From Beroe forskalii (Eukaryota > Ctenophora > Nuda > Beroida > Beroidae), in assembly GCA_011033025.1 (NCBI GenBank), contig WFMF01000338.1, positions 1-64,000 of the forward strand: 64,000 nucleotides of DNA. Reading direction: 5' to 3'. A program made the translations under genes and the position numbers. The notes below the pieces were generated by a model that did not search any database, had not been told where the DNA came from, and was given only the letters and a program-made list of their open reading frames with translations. This document shows positions 11,800 to 25,600 of the stretch, piece by piece (within the stretch, counting starts at the first letter, position 1; every line of letters starts with the position of its first letter).

Positions 11800-13780
11800 A
11801 TGCCTCCTATTCCCGGGCTCCCATACTCTGCAAACCCCATTGTACCTACCAATGTTTGTAAGTATAAGAAATTACGCGGGGTTTGAGATTGGTCAACGTT
11901 ACCACTGTCAAATTTTCAAAGTTTCAGGGGATTTATTACATAGGTAACGGATTTCTCCAAAATTAAAATCGAGGGGTTGAAAAGGGTTACCATCATATAC
12001 AGGACATTAGTATATTTTCATACCATCAATTTTAATAACTTTCATTACTGTACAGGCGTATGACAACGAAGGAGAAGACATATGGTGACAAATAAAGGAC
12101 AAGTGTGCTGCAGATATGGCTGCTGTTCTACTGCTTGACTTGGCTTCATTTTCTCATTTTGGATCTCCAACCAAGAGTTGTACCAGAACGCAGAACAGAA
12201 CTTCATCTTTTGTCAGCGGCTAATTCTGTACCAATCCCAAATCCACAACCATGCGCTCAATGCACCCATGTGCATGTGGAAGCACGTCTGTGAAAGCATG
12301 ACGCCACGCTGTTGGGAAATAAATTTCTATTGCTGTCTTTTAATCGGCCTTTTACCTCTATACTTCAAGCCATTAAATTGGGACCCCCCAGCTTTTTGGT
12401 CGATATAAAAATCGCAAAAAGGTATTAAAAATGTTATAAAAGGTAATGGGGTTTGAATCAAGGGTTTTGGAGGGGTTTAAATTTTAGATTTTCGCCTTTG
12501 TTACACTTACTGGCCTGAATCAATTTCCTCCGATCGATTTAATAATTTATATTAATCGAAAGATTTGCAGGTCGACTTAAAGATTCAGTTTGTAAAAAAT
12601 TTTTTCAAAAATTCATTCAAAATTTGAAAAACTATCGTCCAAAACTCGGCTTAGAATTGACGAAGAACAAGTTTGAAAACCCTATATGATTGCTCGTAAC
12701 CGCCCACGTGCATTGCCTTTTTTTTTTAAAGAATTCATTCCCTGCACGTGCCATAATCAATTTATAGTTTGTTTCGATATTTTTCAGTTTAATTTCGTAC
12801 GATGGCGAGTCGCGGTGAAAGTTTGAAACTTACCTTCAGGTCTCAGCGGCCTTTTAAATTTAATGAATCCAACGGAAATTTCAGGACAGTTTGAACGACA
12901 CAAAACATAAATTTGTACGGCCGGCTGCAGCGCTTAAGATTTTCGAAGAAGAAAATTTTTTGCAATTTTATAGTGCCTGTTTAAAGGCACGTTTCCCGTT
13001 TGAAACAAAATTTTCCAAATTCCTGTGTTGTCATGTTTGTGCCTAGACGCTAGACAGCATATTATATAATCGCCAAATTTGAGATCAATTTGATTTTAAC
13101 ATCCAGAGTATGTGACAAATCCTAAAAAGTGTAACTGTCTCCCCCGTCAAATATAAACTATTTCTATTTTAATTTATTCAAGAGCATCAATTCCTCAATC
13201 TGGCAATCGCTCGAGAAGTTTCGTTCAGTTGGGCCTGCTTAATTATAAAGAGTAATATTTGAAAGACCGACTGAAGCTGGATAAAATTGGCCAATAGGTA
13301 CCTATCATAAGCTAGATTTTTGAAAAAGAAGGCGGCCAGTTACATTCAAAACCTGTTGAATTTCTTTTTTCCTCGGTCCAAAGCTCTCATCTTAACAAAA
13401 TTTTCCTCGTCTGTTCAGAGCAGGGCGGCAGCCACCTTTGTCGTTTCCCCTGATTTCATAGGTAGGCAAGTAGGTAGGGAGGTACCTACTTTGATTATAA
13501 ATAGGGCTTCCAACTTGATGATGTAGGTTCCTGCGTGCATTGCATGTCTTTCGATCGAATTATCTACATCCTCATTTACTCATTTAAGTTACGGACCTCA
13601 TTTGGAGGTTACGGACCCAGGCCCACTTATAAAACCTCTTTGTTACCAATTTCAATAGGGCATTTTTGTCCCAACGCCAATGGTTGAATAATGTGCCGAA
13701 GGAAGGTGACATGCTCTTCTGTTAGTGTTTCAATTCATTCAAACATGCAATCGAGATTTTCTAAATCGTATAAGAAATGC
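11800..13780. other. No supported gene
   Basis: This is AT-rich sequence. A GC-richer stretch at 12100-12330, with AATAAA at about 12320 on the plus strand, could be the end of an exon or an old gene fragment. Two overlapping ORFs there (62 and 76 codons) give no recognisable protein. Nothing else stands out. Confidence 0.4.
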
Positions 13781-13783
13781 TAA

Positions 13784-14172
13784 GGCGACTGCATAGACTT
13801 AGGTTGATCGAAAATCAGGTTTAATGTAAAAACGCACACAAATGTCGATACAAATAATATTTTGTCATCAATTGTTTTGCATCAGTTAGAAAACGTAATT
13901 CTTCAGAAACAATTAATGGAGCCAGATGTTTGGTTTAGGCCCCCAAAACTTTTTTTAGCCAATTTGGGCCAAAAATTTGGCAAAATATACGTAAAATGGG
14001 CTTAAAAATTTTTGGAGGTCAAAATCAAAAATCCAGCTCCATTTGTTTCTGAGGAATTTTGTTTTCTAACTGATTTATAAAGAATTACGAAGAAAAAAAT
14101 ATTCAAAGCAACATTTGTGTGTGTTTTTACATTAAACCTGATTTTCGATCAACCTAAGTCTATGCAGTCGCC
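13784..14172. mobile_element. 389-bp foldback MITE, PIF/Harbinger-like
   Basis: The arms are nearly complementary for most of their length: GGCGACTGCATAGACTTAGG at the left and its complement ending at 14172. The pairing continues through the AAACCTGATTTTCGATC region and further inward. TAA flanks both ends (13781-13783 and 14173-14175). The 3-bp TAA duplication fits PIF/Harbinger MITEs. The breakpoint of the 13-kb tandem duplication falls in its loop. Confidence 0.82.
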
Positions 14173-14175
14173 TAA

Positions 14176-16772
14176 TATTTATTGTTGAATTTGTTAATTG
14201 CATTTGATTTGATACTTCACACATTGAATTATGCTTAACTGTCATTTTTTGCTTTTCTTTGGTGCAATGGTGCTTTGCTTAAATATCTACGTGATCTGAA
14301 GCTGTCACGGTTTGTTTTGACGCCATCAGGCCACGCCTGACTAGTAATGGTTTCGGTGTATAACAATTTAACAATCGCATTCTATCAAAATACATGCTAT
14401 AATACTGGTAAAAACCCTAACAAGAAGCTTCAGGTCACGTGACTAGTTTTGGGGCACGCGCGATGAAATTCTCTGATACCAAGCACCATTTCGCGCACGT
14501 ACGCATTTGTATCAAAATGAGTACGTATCATGCGCGTCGTAAAATCAGGCAGCAAAGTTGGATCAGACCCTTATTTTAAATAAATTAAAATTTTTAAATA
14601 ATGGGTCTGACGACGTCAGACAAATTTGTTTGGCGCCGATGACCCCTCGAGAATCAGCGCCGCGCGGCTGACGGGGTCATACATCAAAACAACAGTCACT
14701 GCATCAATGATTTGTCAAACGTTGTTCAGGTTCCCCCTTCGGGATCGACAGTCTGCCAGTCTGTCAATCAATGATCAATTTGTCAGGCGTTGCCTGACCT
14801 CGCGCGCACGCGAAGCGCCACGACTGCAGAGTCGTGAAACAAACAATTTTCAATAAAGGGTTGTTTATTTTCTTTTAACCTTGGGTACCTTAATATAAGC
14901 TTACTTCAACTAGAGCTCTAATTCCACCCTTGAATAGAGGGCTCTATTTTGGCAACAAATATTTTGGTCAAATATTCTTGTGCAATATGATTTGAGTCGC
15001 GTATTGCTTCAATTGATTTTTGGTTCTGATTTCACTGAAGATCCACCATAAAAGCAGAAATGACTGGTGGAGGTCATTGAATATAATGAATATAATCTTC
15101 ATCATTCACATTTGAAAACATTGACATATTCTGCAGTGATTTATAGATGCTAACTTTGCTATTTCTGCATAGATGAACCTAAAATGCAATTTGGTAGGCA
15201 AGAAAGATACTTCCACAATCTACAAAATATATATTTTGTCCTAACCAGGGCCCTGGTTTTGCACACAGAGTGTGCAGGGCGGCAAGCATATCAACACCCC
15301 TGGTTAGGGGAGTATATTTGTTCAAAGTTGAAAGTTGAAAGGATATCTATGATATGTCTTGGGTAATTTTAAAGGGTTTAGGTCAGCAATTTTTATCTAA
15401 TTTGAATTAAAAAGAAATCTTTCTTCAAGGCATCAATCTGCAAGACTTTTCTCCAACTCCATACTTGAACACCAACATTATCCCTTTAGGTAACATTTTC
15501 CAATGTAACATTTTCTAAATGTAATTGAAATTGGTGATATCCACAAATTGTCAAATCAAAGGAAAATTTCTTCTTTCAAGACATCAATCTGCAAGACTTT
15601 TCTTCAACTCTCTACTTGAACATCAACATGATCATACAATGTAAGTGACAACAAGATCTAAGATACAGATTAGTGATGTGCAGAATTTTCAGTCAATTTC
15701 CTTCTGTGCAGCTTCTGGGGTGCTTAAAATTGGTAGAGCTTTTTGATGAGTTAGGCCCCCTTGCAATTATTGTAGTCATGATATCCTAAAGTCATGATAT
15801 CCATGGGCTAGATTCCTTCATGCCTGGAATTGAATATATCCCTATTAAAATAAAACAAGTAATTTAATAAAACAAGTAATTTAATAAACAAGTAATTTAT
15901 ATTTTGTATTATTATATCAATTCTTTTCGATATATAGCAATTATGATTCAGATTTCATTGTCAATAGGCATAGAACATATTCCCAATAATTTAAACTAGA
16001 ACATATAAAATCAATTGAGAAATAATCTAGATAATAGCAATATTAAGCTAATTAAAAACAATATCTACCTTTTTATACATTAAAAAACGGTATAATATTA
16101 AAAACGATAGCAAATCCACGTGGCAAACTCCTCTAGACCACCATCACTCCATGTGGCAAAATAATTAGCTACACTTTAGCTAGAAACAACAGAGCTTTGT
16201 AACCACTTTAAAGGGCACCTCACCAAACTCTATAATGAAACAATGTTCCAAATCTAATAGTTATTATAATTCTGCCCTACAGCACTGTTTCGGCCCCTGA
16301 ATTCCAAGAAACTTGTTAACTTCAATACCACATTGCCCTATTGTGCATGAAACTTCTCATCACACTTAACAATAGCCCCTCTGCTCTAGTTAGCCTATGT
16401 GATAGTCACATGATTGAAACTCCCATACCTGCACCCCAAATACAACTCTAGCTAGTTAGCTAGTTGGTTCAAGTTAGTTCAAGTAAAAGTTGCAACTAAT
16501 CATGCTTCTTTGCTACCAAACCCACATGTATTATTAGTTACCCCCGGTACCACAGTTTAGTCACAATTCGGGTGCATTGCCTCAATGAAACTTGAACATT
16601 GCTCTTTGGTCTTTCTCTTTCTCAAGCATCAAGAAATTAAGTTATACTCTTATCAAAGAGAAGTACAGAGCAGTTGATGCATATATGTGTTTCTTTGTGT
16701 CCTTTTACTTTGCACGTGATTATAAATTTGCGAATTGGATGATTTGAAGATTTGAATATGATAGAAAATATT
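14176..16772. other. AT-rich spacer of unit 1, palindromes, no gene
   Basis: It contains two TCAGG-N5-CCTGA palindromes (14326-14340 and 14783-14797), an AT-rich inverted repeat at about 14567-14613 whose arms end in CAGACCC and GGGTCTG, and two copies of a CATCAATCTGCAAGACTTTTC segment (15430 and 15585). CTAACCAGGGCCCTGG and its partner lie near 15240-15310. I see no gene. Confidence 0.5.
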
Positions 16773-19542
16773 GGCAGGCTGCACTACCGGAAAAGATCAG
16801 CGCTGATCAGCGCCGACCCACCGCTGATCGCGATCGGCGGCGCTGATCAGCGCTGATCGGCGCTGATCGGCGCCGATCAGTTTATTGATCAGCGCTGATC
16901 AACGACACGCCGATCAACAAGCTGATCGGCTGATCAGCGCCGATGGAAAAATTAAAAATTTCATCGGCGGTCGTCAGCTGATCAGCGCCGATCGGCGATC
17001 AATCAGTGCTGATCGGCGAAATTGGCCGCCGATCAGCGCTGATCGCGCTGATCAGCGCCTACCAAAAACACCTGCATAAGAGCCTTTAGAAAACTCCATC
17101 GGCACTGATCAGCGCGATCAGCAAATCAGCGCCGATGGCAACCATAAATTCATTGATATGGACGTGTGGGTATGTTTCCCTTAAAATATAATTCCTGGCT
17201 GGCCCTGAGGAAACGTTTAATGGCAAATCCGCACCTAGGTTTTATCACAACATCAGCAACCATATCAATTGTCAACAAATAAAATTCAACAGTCTAAATA
17301 AATACAGACCCGTAGCGCCGGGCCGATTATAAGCTTACTTAAACAAATTTCTCAAATTGGACGTTGAGAACATTGGGAACAAAAATATTCCAAGTCCTGA
17401 GGTCGTAATCGAACGTATTTCGTTTATAACTCGGCTAGTCGGCTCAGGATAGACGTATTATACCTTTACTACTTTATTTCATAGACCCAACGTTGTTACG
17501 ACAGAGATGCGAAATGCGGCAACAGACGTCGTTATGACACAGAAACATCGTAACGACACATTTACGGCGTAGTAACACTGTTTACAATTACTGTATTAGC
17601 ACAGTATGTCACCGTTACGACACAGTGCTAAAAACCCGTTACGACGGTGTCACGATGACGACACTGTATTTGCTGTTATGATACAGTATCGTCGTTACGA
17701 CTCAGTATTTCGTCGTTACGACTCAGTAACGTCGTTACGATACAGTAATGCCGTTACGACACAGTAACGTTGTTGAAACAGTAAAGCCGTTACGACACAG
17801 TAACAACGTTACGACAGTATCGTCGTTACGACACAGTAAATACCGATTACAACACAGTATATTGTTACTTAGTTACTTGTTACCCATCAAAAAGCGATAT
17901 ATCAACGGGTCTTAAAAGTAAAATGGCATTTTCTGTCGTAAGTGCGCTTTATTTTGGCTATATAACAGTGTTAGTGTGTCGCACCGGTGTTGTGTGTCGT
18001 AACAATGTTTCGCCGAGTCATTACACCGTTACTGAATCGTACTTGTAACGACGACCGACGTTACTGAGAATTAACGGTCATAACGGTGTTACTGTCGTAA
18101 TCACGGTGTTACTGTGTCGTAATCGGGGGCATTTACTGTGTCATAGGGGTGTTACTATGTCACTGTGTCGTGTCGTAACGTTACTGTGTGGCCATACGAG
18201 TTTAAATGCTCCCCGTAGGACTCCGGGTACTCCCGTAGTACTCCCGGGGCACTCCGTAATTGCCCGGGGATCCTCAGGATCCCACATGGTTCTACCTGTA
18301 GTGGCCTGGTAGGACTCCCATGGGACCCCGGGGGACTCCCGTGGTACCCCGTAGAACTCCGTCGGACCCCGGGGGCATTCCCGTAGGACTTTCAGGGGTC
18401 TCCCGTAGGACCTCTGGGGACTCGAGCACTCCCGTAGGACCCCTGGGGACTCTCAGAGTACTCCCGAGTACTCCCCGTAGGGACCCTGGGGGTACCCTGC
18501 AGGGACCCCTGGGGACTCTAGAGTGCTCCCGTAGACCTCTGGGGGGCACCCCCGTAGACCCCGAGACTCCCCGGGGACCCTGCAGGGACTCCTGGGGACC
18601 CCGTGACCTCCTGGGGGTACCCCGTGGACCCCCAGACCCCTGGGGACTCCTCGAGTACTCCCCGGAGTACCCCAGACTCTGGGTAATTCTGTAGGACCTC
18701 AAATTTCGCAGACTCCTGGGGTACTCCCTTGGGACTCCTGGGGGTACCCCTGTAGGGGACCTCTGGGGTACCCCAGTAGGGACCTCTTATAGGGGACCGA
18801 GTACCCCGAAGGGACTCCTGGGAGTCTCCCCAATACTCTGCTCGTAAGACTGCCACAACCTAGGGCAGGAGGGAATGTGTCTTTCAGGTGCAAGCGGTTG
18901 GGACCACCACATCAACCAGCCGTAATCAGGGTTGGCTCATGGAGTGTGCGGGTGCTGGATGCACCCAAAGCAGACATAGGAAGGCTGTCCCTATAACTCT
19001 ATAAATCCTTCCTTCCTGACGACCTGCCGTGCGCCGCCCATCCTCTTGACCCACCCCATCCACTTTGATCAATTTATCGGACTCTTTAACGTCACCAGGC
19101 CAGCTGTAGTTCATATTTTTGCTGGAAACATACCCAATATCGTCCATTTCAATGCGGAATTTAGTAAAGTTTTGCGAGCTGGCGCCGGATCGCGCCATCG
19201 GCGCTGATCAGCGCGATCAGCGCCGATGGAGTTTTCTAAGGCTCTGGCAAGCTTTGCCGAGATCAGCGCGATCAGCGCTGACCAGCGCCAATTTCGCCGA
19301 TCAGCGCTGATTGACGCCGATCGGCGCTGACCAGATGCTGATCGGCGCTGATCAGCGCCACCAAGCGCCGACGACCGCCGATGAAATTTTTAATTTTTTC
19401 CATCGGCGCTGATCATGCCGATCAGCGCTGATCGGTGGTGTCGCTGATCAAAGGCCATCGCTGATCATGCCGATCAGCGCTTGACGGCGGTGGGTCATGC
19501 TGATCAGCGCGATCGGCGCGATTGCAAGGTGCCCATTCTGCC
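16773..19542. mobile_element. Element I, copy 1 (degraded or poorly sequenced)
   Basis: This is the same insertion as copy 2, because both are flanked by AAAATATT (16765-16772 and 19543-19550). Its left end is garbled after GGCA, and the palindromic TIR units and both minisatellites carry many indels absent from copies 2 and 3. Long ORFs on both strands from 18106 to 18893 are artefacts of the CTCCCGTAGGA minisatellite. Confidence 0.85.
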
Positions 19543-19699
19543 AAAATATTTTTTCCTTAGAATATTTCCTTTTTCTGAAATATTATTATAATGACAATGT
19601 ATGTGTCTAATACTTAAGTATATCACACATTGTATGTAAAGTAAGAAGATTTATTGAAAAAATTAATAAGCCTATTGTTTCTTCCTCTAGGCAGCTCTG

Positions 19700-22622
19700 A
19701 TGACTACCATCTCTTCCAGCAAGTATTTCAAAGTAAGATCAAAACAAGGAATTATAAACTGGGCACAGGTCATTCGTTTAGGCTCCACAGTTACTCACAT
19801 AGAGTAATCTGCGTCTCTATTGTTAAGGGATACTTGCTTTTTAGCAACAGAAGAGAGTAGCAATGATGGGCCCCCATACTCTGGAGCATCTCATTTTCTC
19901 TTGGGACCTGATTCCTATCCATACAAAGCGTTATTGGACTAGCAGCACCCCTGCTGTCTTGCTCAGGGCACTAATGCCTGGACACTAATAGATCATACAT
20001 GTTATACAGTTGATGGGTGTGAAGGATTCTCACTCTTATTTTATATATTCGGATCACATCTTCTTCCCAACACTATTTGAGGTATTTCCAAGACAGAGGT
20101 TCAATGGCATCAATGGCAAAGGTGATGATGTTGGAGTAGTTTATCAGGAGATGCAAGCTATGGAAAACTGTGCTTTTTGGGACGTGAAAACATGCACTTC
20201 AAAACATTGTAAACAAAAATGACCGGATACAAATGGGAAACTGGAGGTATAATGAAAACCTAATGAACTTCATGTTCAAATGAAAAAGTAAGTTTTCCAC
20301 AAGAAGTATTATAGTCAGGTGAATGTCATCATTTGTGGTGATATTGAGATCAATAAAGTCTTTTTGATGTTCTAATCAGTTGATGAAAGTCTTGCTAACT
20401 GTCAGTCATATGGACCTTATGAAAACCTTGACCAAAAGGGACTATTTCTGATGCTTATCATACTAAAGAAGTTAAATTCCTGCTAAAGATGAAGATAATG
20501 GCAGGGCATTGTACATGGAAAAGGACCATCCATATGTGATATAAAAGGGTCATGCTAATACAGTATTTTTATGGAATTATATGATCAAAACATCAGTTGC
20601 ACCTCTATAAAAGCACTGGCTGATGTTCCAGAGCCATACTGAAATCATCTATTTGTTGTTCACATCTATGGATCATCCAACCACATTGATGAAAATAATA
20701 TTCACGAAAAGTCAAGGCAGGCAAGCATGACAAACTTTAGAGATGTAGCTTTCAGACCATGAAGGACATGTTGAAGCAAACATGGACATGGTTAGCCAAA
20801 ATCAGATAAAGAACAGAATGAATAATCTATTCGGCCAGTTAGAAAACAAACTTCTGAATTGCTTGCTGAATTGGTCATTTTAGATGATTTAAGGTGGTGG
20901 TGAGAAAACCAGTCATATTTTATTTCATTTATTAAAATATTCAATGTCCTGAGATTTGGCTGAAGAAACTTCATCATTCTTGGAAAAACATCCTGTCTTA
21001 TTATATTGATCGTAACCTAATGTCACAATTAGTATCCCTAGTGCTCAGTTTATGAGTATCTTGAAGAAAACTGAAAAGCTATGGATAATAGAGCAACAGA
21101 ATCAGTTAGGAACCAGTGGCATGGGCTAGAATGTGAAAGGATTCTAAAATGAATGTACTGAGTTCAATGAGAAAAATCTAGATGAAGTGAAAAGGTTATT
21201 TTGCAAATTTACCCACCCTGAACTTGGAGATTGCATGAATTTTCATGAATTGGAATACAAAGGTTGAGGTTATTGAAGGATGTCTATTACATGAGATTGA
21301 AAGCGAATTGAAAGTTAGATTTATTTCTCATTTGATACAGAAAGTTTCATTCAATGATGAAAAGTCTCTACTTGGTTTGTATTCATTCATGCTTCTTTGT
21401 GAGATACAGACCTGTTACATGGTGGCCAAAATTTCATGTGAAGATGCAATCTATTAAAAAGAAGAGTTACTTGATGCCAAATGTTATATTGTTATGCATA
21501 GAACAGAATCATTAGCAGAAATGATTTTATTTTTCAAATTTGTGAGAATATAGATCAATGTCAAGAATCATAAAGAATGTCATTTGTAAATAAAATACTA
21601 CTGTAGACGTGTCACAACAGCTGTGAATAAATTAAGTCATCTACTATTGACAGTTCACAGAGCTCCAGTTGTCACAGTTGGATATAGTCACAAAGTTTCC
21701 ATGGGAGCTGCAACAAGCAGAAACTTGTTCTCTCAATCAAAGTTGCTTGAAAATTGGTGGTATTTATTATCTCCCATCTCTTAGTTGAAAAGTTGGAAGC
21801 GACTCCAGAAGAAACTTTTTAATGAGAACAAAATTACTCACATGTAGCAAACGAAAGTACTCTGGGAAGCATGTCCAAAAAATTTGAGGATTTGGCTAAA
21901 AATGTATCACCTATCCAAGGCCAACATTCCTTCAGCTCTTTCCTGCTCACTTTCGCTGCAAAGGGATTTGGTACTAATAATATCATTAAAGTTGTCAATA
22001 CTGATGAATCCAAAGAGTTTGAGAATCAGTTCACAGTTGAGCTCCCCTTATGGTCAGCCTGTGATCTTTTTACCAGTCATGTTGTTTGCTGAATATTTAG
22101 ACCAATGTGAAGGTCCCTTTTGGAAACAACAGATCAGAGGACAAGGCTTTGCTACTGTTTATAACCTTTACAACAGTCTCTGCTTCAGGTTTCATCTGTT
22201 TTCACCTGGCAGAGCATCAAATGTACAAGTTTATAATTGCAAAGCAAACTGTTGAAGATATCATAAGTGAAGGTAAACTTGGATGAGACACAAATACAAA
22301 CTGCCAAAGGTGCTCTACCAGGCTTGATTCAGAAGAAACCCTTCCTCATCTGCTTTCTCTCCGTCATAAACAACATACAGAGTGCTCCTCCTGCACAACA
22401 TGACAAAGATTTGATCATGCAATTGGAAAAAGACAACTGAATTCGACTTGCTGGAAGTATCAAAGAAGTATTTCAAGAGTCTCTCTTCTCATGAAGCTAG
22501 TTGTGTTATTTCTGTCGCCCTAAGAACAAGAAGGAAGAAATTCTCAGTAATATGTTGGGAATTCAAGTATGGAATTTACTGAGATAGACAATATTGAAAA
22601 CATGAGTTCATTGGACTACTAA
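19700..22622 (+). pseudogene. M16 metallopeptidase (C05D11.1-like), multiply frameshifted copy
   Basis: This is colinear with the gene at 32743-35690. It starts after the same acceptor (CCTCTAG at 19690) with ATG at 19700 and ends at the matching TAA. Tens of single-base indels break the frame, so the longest surviving open pieces are about 70-120 codons (for example 20010-20222 and 21884-22255). Recognisable remains include the CATCTCATTTT zinc-motif region near 19890, which has lost clean framing. The neighbouring non-coding DNA has the same indel density, so either this is an old pseudogene in uniformly decaying DNA or the segment is unpolished sequence. It also preserves correct bases at two sites where the better copy is shifted. 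Confidence 0.85.
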
Positions 22623-25600
22623 AATTTCTATACAGCTATACAGGGACTTATGGGTGAAGCAGTTTCGATCATGATGATAGTAACTGACTGTAGTTATAAA
22701 TGTGCATGTTTAGATTTTGGGACCTTGTTATAAATTGAAATATACATGGCGATCTTGCATCAAGGATATGAATGTCCAGCAAGAAAGTATCCAAGCTTTC
22801 TCTCTGCGAGTTCTGGCACACATAAATGACCAAGCAACCAAAATTAAAATACATGGGCCAACATTTAATTTCAAGGATTCACACTTCTGGAAATTTCATC
22901 CAGCCTTTGCATTGGTCTGCTCACTGTATCATCTGATGGTCGTCAGTGACACTGATGTCCTTGGAAATATACCTAAAACCCAAATGATAGTCAAAAGTAA
23001 GTAAGGAATTATGGGATTATGTTATGAGAAATTCATTTCAATAGTTTAAAATGGGTTAAGTTAGCAAAACTGATAATACCGTGTAAAAAATCTTCATTTC
23101 TTGCAGAGTATTGAAGTAGTATACGGGCCTTCTGGCTACAATATTATTCATCTTGTATCTTCTGAAGTTTGACATCGTCAGTGTCACTGATGCCCCTGGA
23201 GACAATCCTAAACCCAAATAGTAGTATCATAGCTGGGTACAAAATACAGATTGTAGATAGTACAGTTCTATCAGAACAAAATGAAAAATATCCTTGGAAA
23301 TATATTCTAAAACTTAAAACTCAAAGAATAGGAGAAGAGTTTAGATTCTACCTGTTCATACTCGTAACTAAGAACATGGTCGTCAGTGACATTGCAACTG
23401 ATGTCTCAAAGTTTCAAAAATCTAACTTCACAGTAAGTAAAAGTAAAGTTAACTTTACTAATGTATACCTGTAATTGTAATTTCTCAAGCTCACAGTTAA
23501 ATTTACAAGTTCCAAAATACAAATATAGTCCAGTGAGTTAACTGATGTAAAAGTAAATGTTAAGGATGTTTACAATTCAGAACTTAATTACTGTAATATC
23601 AGGTTAGAAAAAAGTATTTACAAATAAGTTTTCACAATTTCAATATGCTTGATAGTCTATAATACATATTTTGTTTTGTTTTCATTGATCATAGAAATTT
23701 ATATTATATCTAATTGATCTTGAATTCTAACAATCAATAGTGAGTTAGACCACAACCAGAACTTTGAGATATATCTTATTATCTTCTAAGTTAATAAAAC
23801 ATATATTTAACAGTATATTTATTTAAAGGCAGGGTAGAAACTTTTGTACTTTTATAAAGAAAATTGGAATAATAATATGTCTTGTTTTCATATTCCTATT
23901 ATATTGTCTTTGGACAGTTGGAATTCAGTCATTTACCGTACTGCTAACTAATCACACATATCATATATGTTCATTCAGCCAATTAATGGAATGAAGGTCA
24001 AAAAGAGAGGTAAAATGATCAAGTCTGTAACTGTCAATTTGTTCCCCACAAAGACCTCAGCTGTTTCCTGTTTTGTCTCTGGTTGAATCACTTGTTCATC
24101 TTTTATTATCTCTTCTCTATCTCAAGGAGATTGGTATCATATAAAGCTATACATCATGTTCAATAAGCATTAAAAAATCCCTTTTTATTCAGCCACTCAA
24201 TGGCAAAATTTCGTTCATTTCTCCTTTCGGTCCTTTCACCCTCTTTGACATTAAGCTTACTATTTACTTTTATTATTAACAAATAGGCACCCCCATGTGT
24301 CATTTCACTTTGATGAGAGAGAGCTCGTGAATGATCATCTCTTATTGCCATCACAAATGGATGCCTTTCAAAACACCTCTGTGCTCCCCATTTAAACTTT
24401 CCATGCTGCCATTTAAACCCTTTATAATACCCCCATAACTCATAAGCCAAGTATAAAAGCCTGTTGGTATGCATTTCTCCAACACGTGGACAAACTGACC
24501 ATTGCTCCTTCTAATTTCAGACTTGATAAACTGGGAATATGATGCCAAGAAGGGTACTTGGGCCATCATGGCGTCACCATTTGCTGGCAGTAGGTGAGTT
24601 TAAGTGTTTAGGAAAACACATTGTACAAGCCACTACAAGTTTACAAGTCAATTTAACGTGATCTAAAATAGTTTTAGGATCCAGTACGAAACTCTTCCTT
24701 TTCAACTTCTTTGTGGGTCATGGCGAATTCATAGTTCTACGTGTGTTTTTTCATGCACTATGTAATCGTGCATGGCTCACTGCTCAGTTTAACAGCCAAT
24801 GAGCCGTGCATCATTACGCCAGACAAAGCTAATATTGTCTTATTGCTGTAATTTTCGTTACAAGTATTGAAAAATTCAGAAATTATGAAAGTATGAATTA
24901 TGTTGTTGTTTAATGCTTATGCATATTATTTCTTTCCAAAGTTCTATCAGAAATCAGATGGATGGCTACATCTTTTTAAAGAAGGAAAATGAAGAATAGA
25001 TCTTTTGGTAATTGGTCTTCTAGAAAAATCATTACACAAAGATACTCTGTGGGAACCTTTACTGATACAATTGTAAGTACTCCTTTGGTCCAGCAAGACT
25101 TTTTAGACATTTGGATGCTTTGTCGTGTTATCTGACCTATAATGGTTTAGACATATTGGCGGACTGCAGAAACTTCCAGTGTGCATCACCTGACCGCTTT
25201 CTTATCTTTCCTGGTGAGTTAGAAGAAATAACTCAATTAGAAATACCCGACCTCTTAATTTGTTTATTAACTTAATCAGATTGATAATACGCAGTATGTA
25301 GAAGTGAAACCATGAAACGTGTATTAGTAACTTCGTAACCTGAGTGTGTGATGCGCTGTCATGTGTGTAAAGTGGCATCGTCTCATTTTACAAAGTTGCA
25401 AGATATTCGTCTGATGTGTCCTCAATTTCTGTCTACAATGGTATCTTCTATTCTGATAAATAGCTGGACAAATTGAGTGATTTCTTAGGTGATATTGACG
25501 TATCAGAGCACTACTGACGTTATCATTTCATAAGTTCATTATAAATGAACTTATGGAATCATAACTGATAACACTTGTTGTATTAGAGTAAAAGGGTTTT